Shown in pieces: positions 4,943-5,407 of a DNA stretch of 5,407 bases. A model generated the notes under the pieces. It saw only the letters and a list, made by a program, of their open reading frames with translations. It was not told the DNA's origin and did not search any database. The stretch comes from an uncultured Streptococcus sp. (GTDB lineage: Bacteria; Bacillota; Bacilli; Lactobacillales; Streptococcaceae): NCBI RefSeq assembly GCF_943912555.1, contig NZ_CALTUR010000111.1:1-5407 (forward strand), given 5' to 3'. The translations under genes and the position numbers were made by a program. The first letter of the stretch is position 1. Every line of letters starts with the position of its first letter.

Positions 4943-5407
4943 TTAAAAATAATTTTTTTCAACATCTAATTCAATACGGTCTTTCTCAATCTCATTTGTA
5001 AAGTACCATCTATCTATTTCTTTCTTATGAATAAACTTAGCACCATTTTTAAACGAATTTGATTCAAGTAACCTTTTTAATTCTCTTTCATTACCAAACA
5101 AAACTTCTACATATCTACCAAAGCAGTCCGCTCGTCCCCTGTAATACCAATGTCCTGAAATTTTAGGATAGTTGAATTCCTCTATTATAGCTATATAACT
5201 AATTATATTAATTAATTCCTGAAAAGTATACTTTCCTAGACTATCTAGTTCGTTTAATACTACATTTAGGTCATTTACTCCTTTTTCCAAGGTATCATCA
5301 GTTAAAATACCATTTCCTACTCTACATATATTTGTCAATTTTCCATTATAAATAAAATATTCTTTTAAACAAATATCAAAACTTGTTAAAGGATACTTTG
5401 CTATAGT
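4943..5407 (-). CDS. Unrecognised protein, C-terminal part (5' end beyond the window)
   Basis: The frame is open from the window edge to a TAA at 4945-4943, giving at least 154 residues. It reads in as TIAKYPLTSFDICLKEYFIYNGKL, with no stop. The TTG at 5338 is therefore an internal leucine rather than a start. I do not recognise the family. Visible features are a charged helical stretch (TLEKGVNDLNVVLNELDSLG), a hydrophobic helix (LINIISYIAIIEEF), an aromatic-basic block GHWYYRGRADCFGRYVEVLFG, and a lysine- and glutamate-rich tail ending EKNYF. There is no membrane segment of convincing length. I see neither the DPPY/NPPY motif of an adenine methyltransferase nor the IX/X motifs expected at the C-terminus of a cytosine-C5 methyltransferase. 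It lies 15 bases upstream of the zinc-ribbon gene on the same strand, so it is likely in the same operon. It could be an accessory restriction-modification protein or the divergent tail of one. Confidence 0.7.
   Translation of the reverse strand, partial: TIAKYPLTSFDICLKEYFIYNGKLTNICRVGNGILTDDTLEKGVNDLNVVLNELDSLGKYTFQELINIISYIAIIEEFNYPKISGHWYYRGRADCFGRYVEVLFGNERELKRLLESNSFKNGAKFIHKKEIDRWYFTNEIEKDRIELDVEKNYF

Noticed and set aside
5336..5338. TTG at 5338 as the start of the unknown minus-strand protein
   Set aside because: The frame stays open without a stop to the window edge, and no ribosome site is visible before the TTG. The gene is cut by the window rather than beginning there.
4943..5407. 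DpnA or DpnM adenine methyltransferase, or a C5 methyltransferase tail
   Set aside because: No DPPY/NPPY, FxGxG or C5 motif IX/X pattern is visible in the 154 residues present.
1..5407. CRISPR array, tRNA or rRNA genes, intact insertion sequences
   Set aside because: No regularly spaced direct repeats, no cloverleaf and no transposase were seen when reading both strands.

Overview
The window is chromosomal DNA from a Streptococcus of the mitis group, most likely S. pneumoniae or a close relative. This rests on a 275-residue ExoA that closely fits the pneumococcal enzyme as I remember it, on the gene order exoA - VOC protein - xpt - pbuX, and on a restriction gene beside pbuX. As I recall, that position is where pneumococci carry their interchangeable Dpn restriction cassettes. 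I identified the families by eye; no search was run.

Layout. (1) Bases 25-1399: a two-gene plus-strand unit with an extended -10 promoter, exoA (AP endonuclease/exonuclease), a small glyoxalase/bleomycin-resistance-fold protein, and a hairpin terminator. (2) Bases 1437-1970: a 650-base gap between genes that is full of control sequence. It holds three helically phased TTCG motifs, a good sigma-A promoter, a guanine-class riboswitch aptamer with a mutually exclusive antiterminator/terminator, and then about 190 bases of nested inverted repeats that a plain riboswitch leader does not need. (3) Bases 1971-3841: the xpt-pbuX purine salvage operon, with its genes overlapping by one base, closed by a hairpin that works in both directions. 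(4) Bases 3861-5407: a converging, visibly AT-richer minus-strand block. Read in its own direction it contains the C-terminal part of an unrecognised protein (cut by the window edge), a 52-residue zinc-ribbon protein, and a DpnII/MboI-family restriction endonuclease. The last two genes share one base (TAATG).

How the parts work together. Xanthine/guanine salvage (import by PbuX, phosphoribosylation by Xpt) should be shut off by guanine through premature termination. ExoA is DNA repair. The minus-strand block is a restriction module. Its methyltransferase is not visible and should lie beyond base 5407 if the system is complete. The most interesting points are the small zinc-ribbon gene tied to the endonuclease, the unknown third partner, and the structured element between the riboswitch and xpt.
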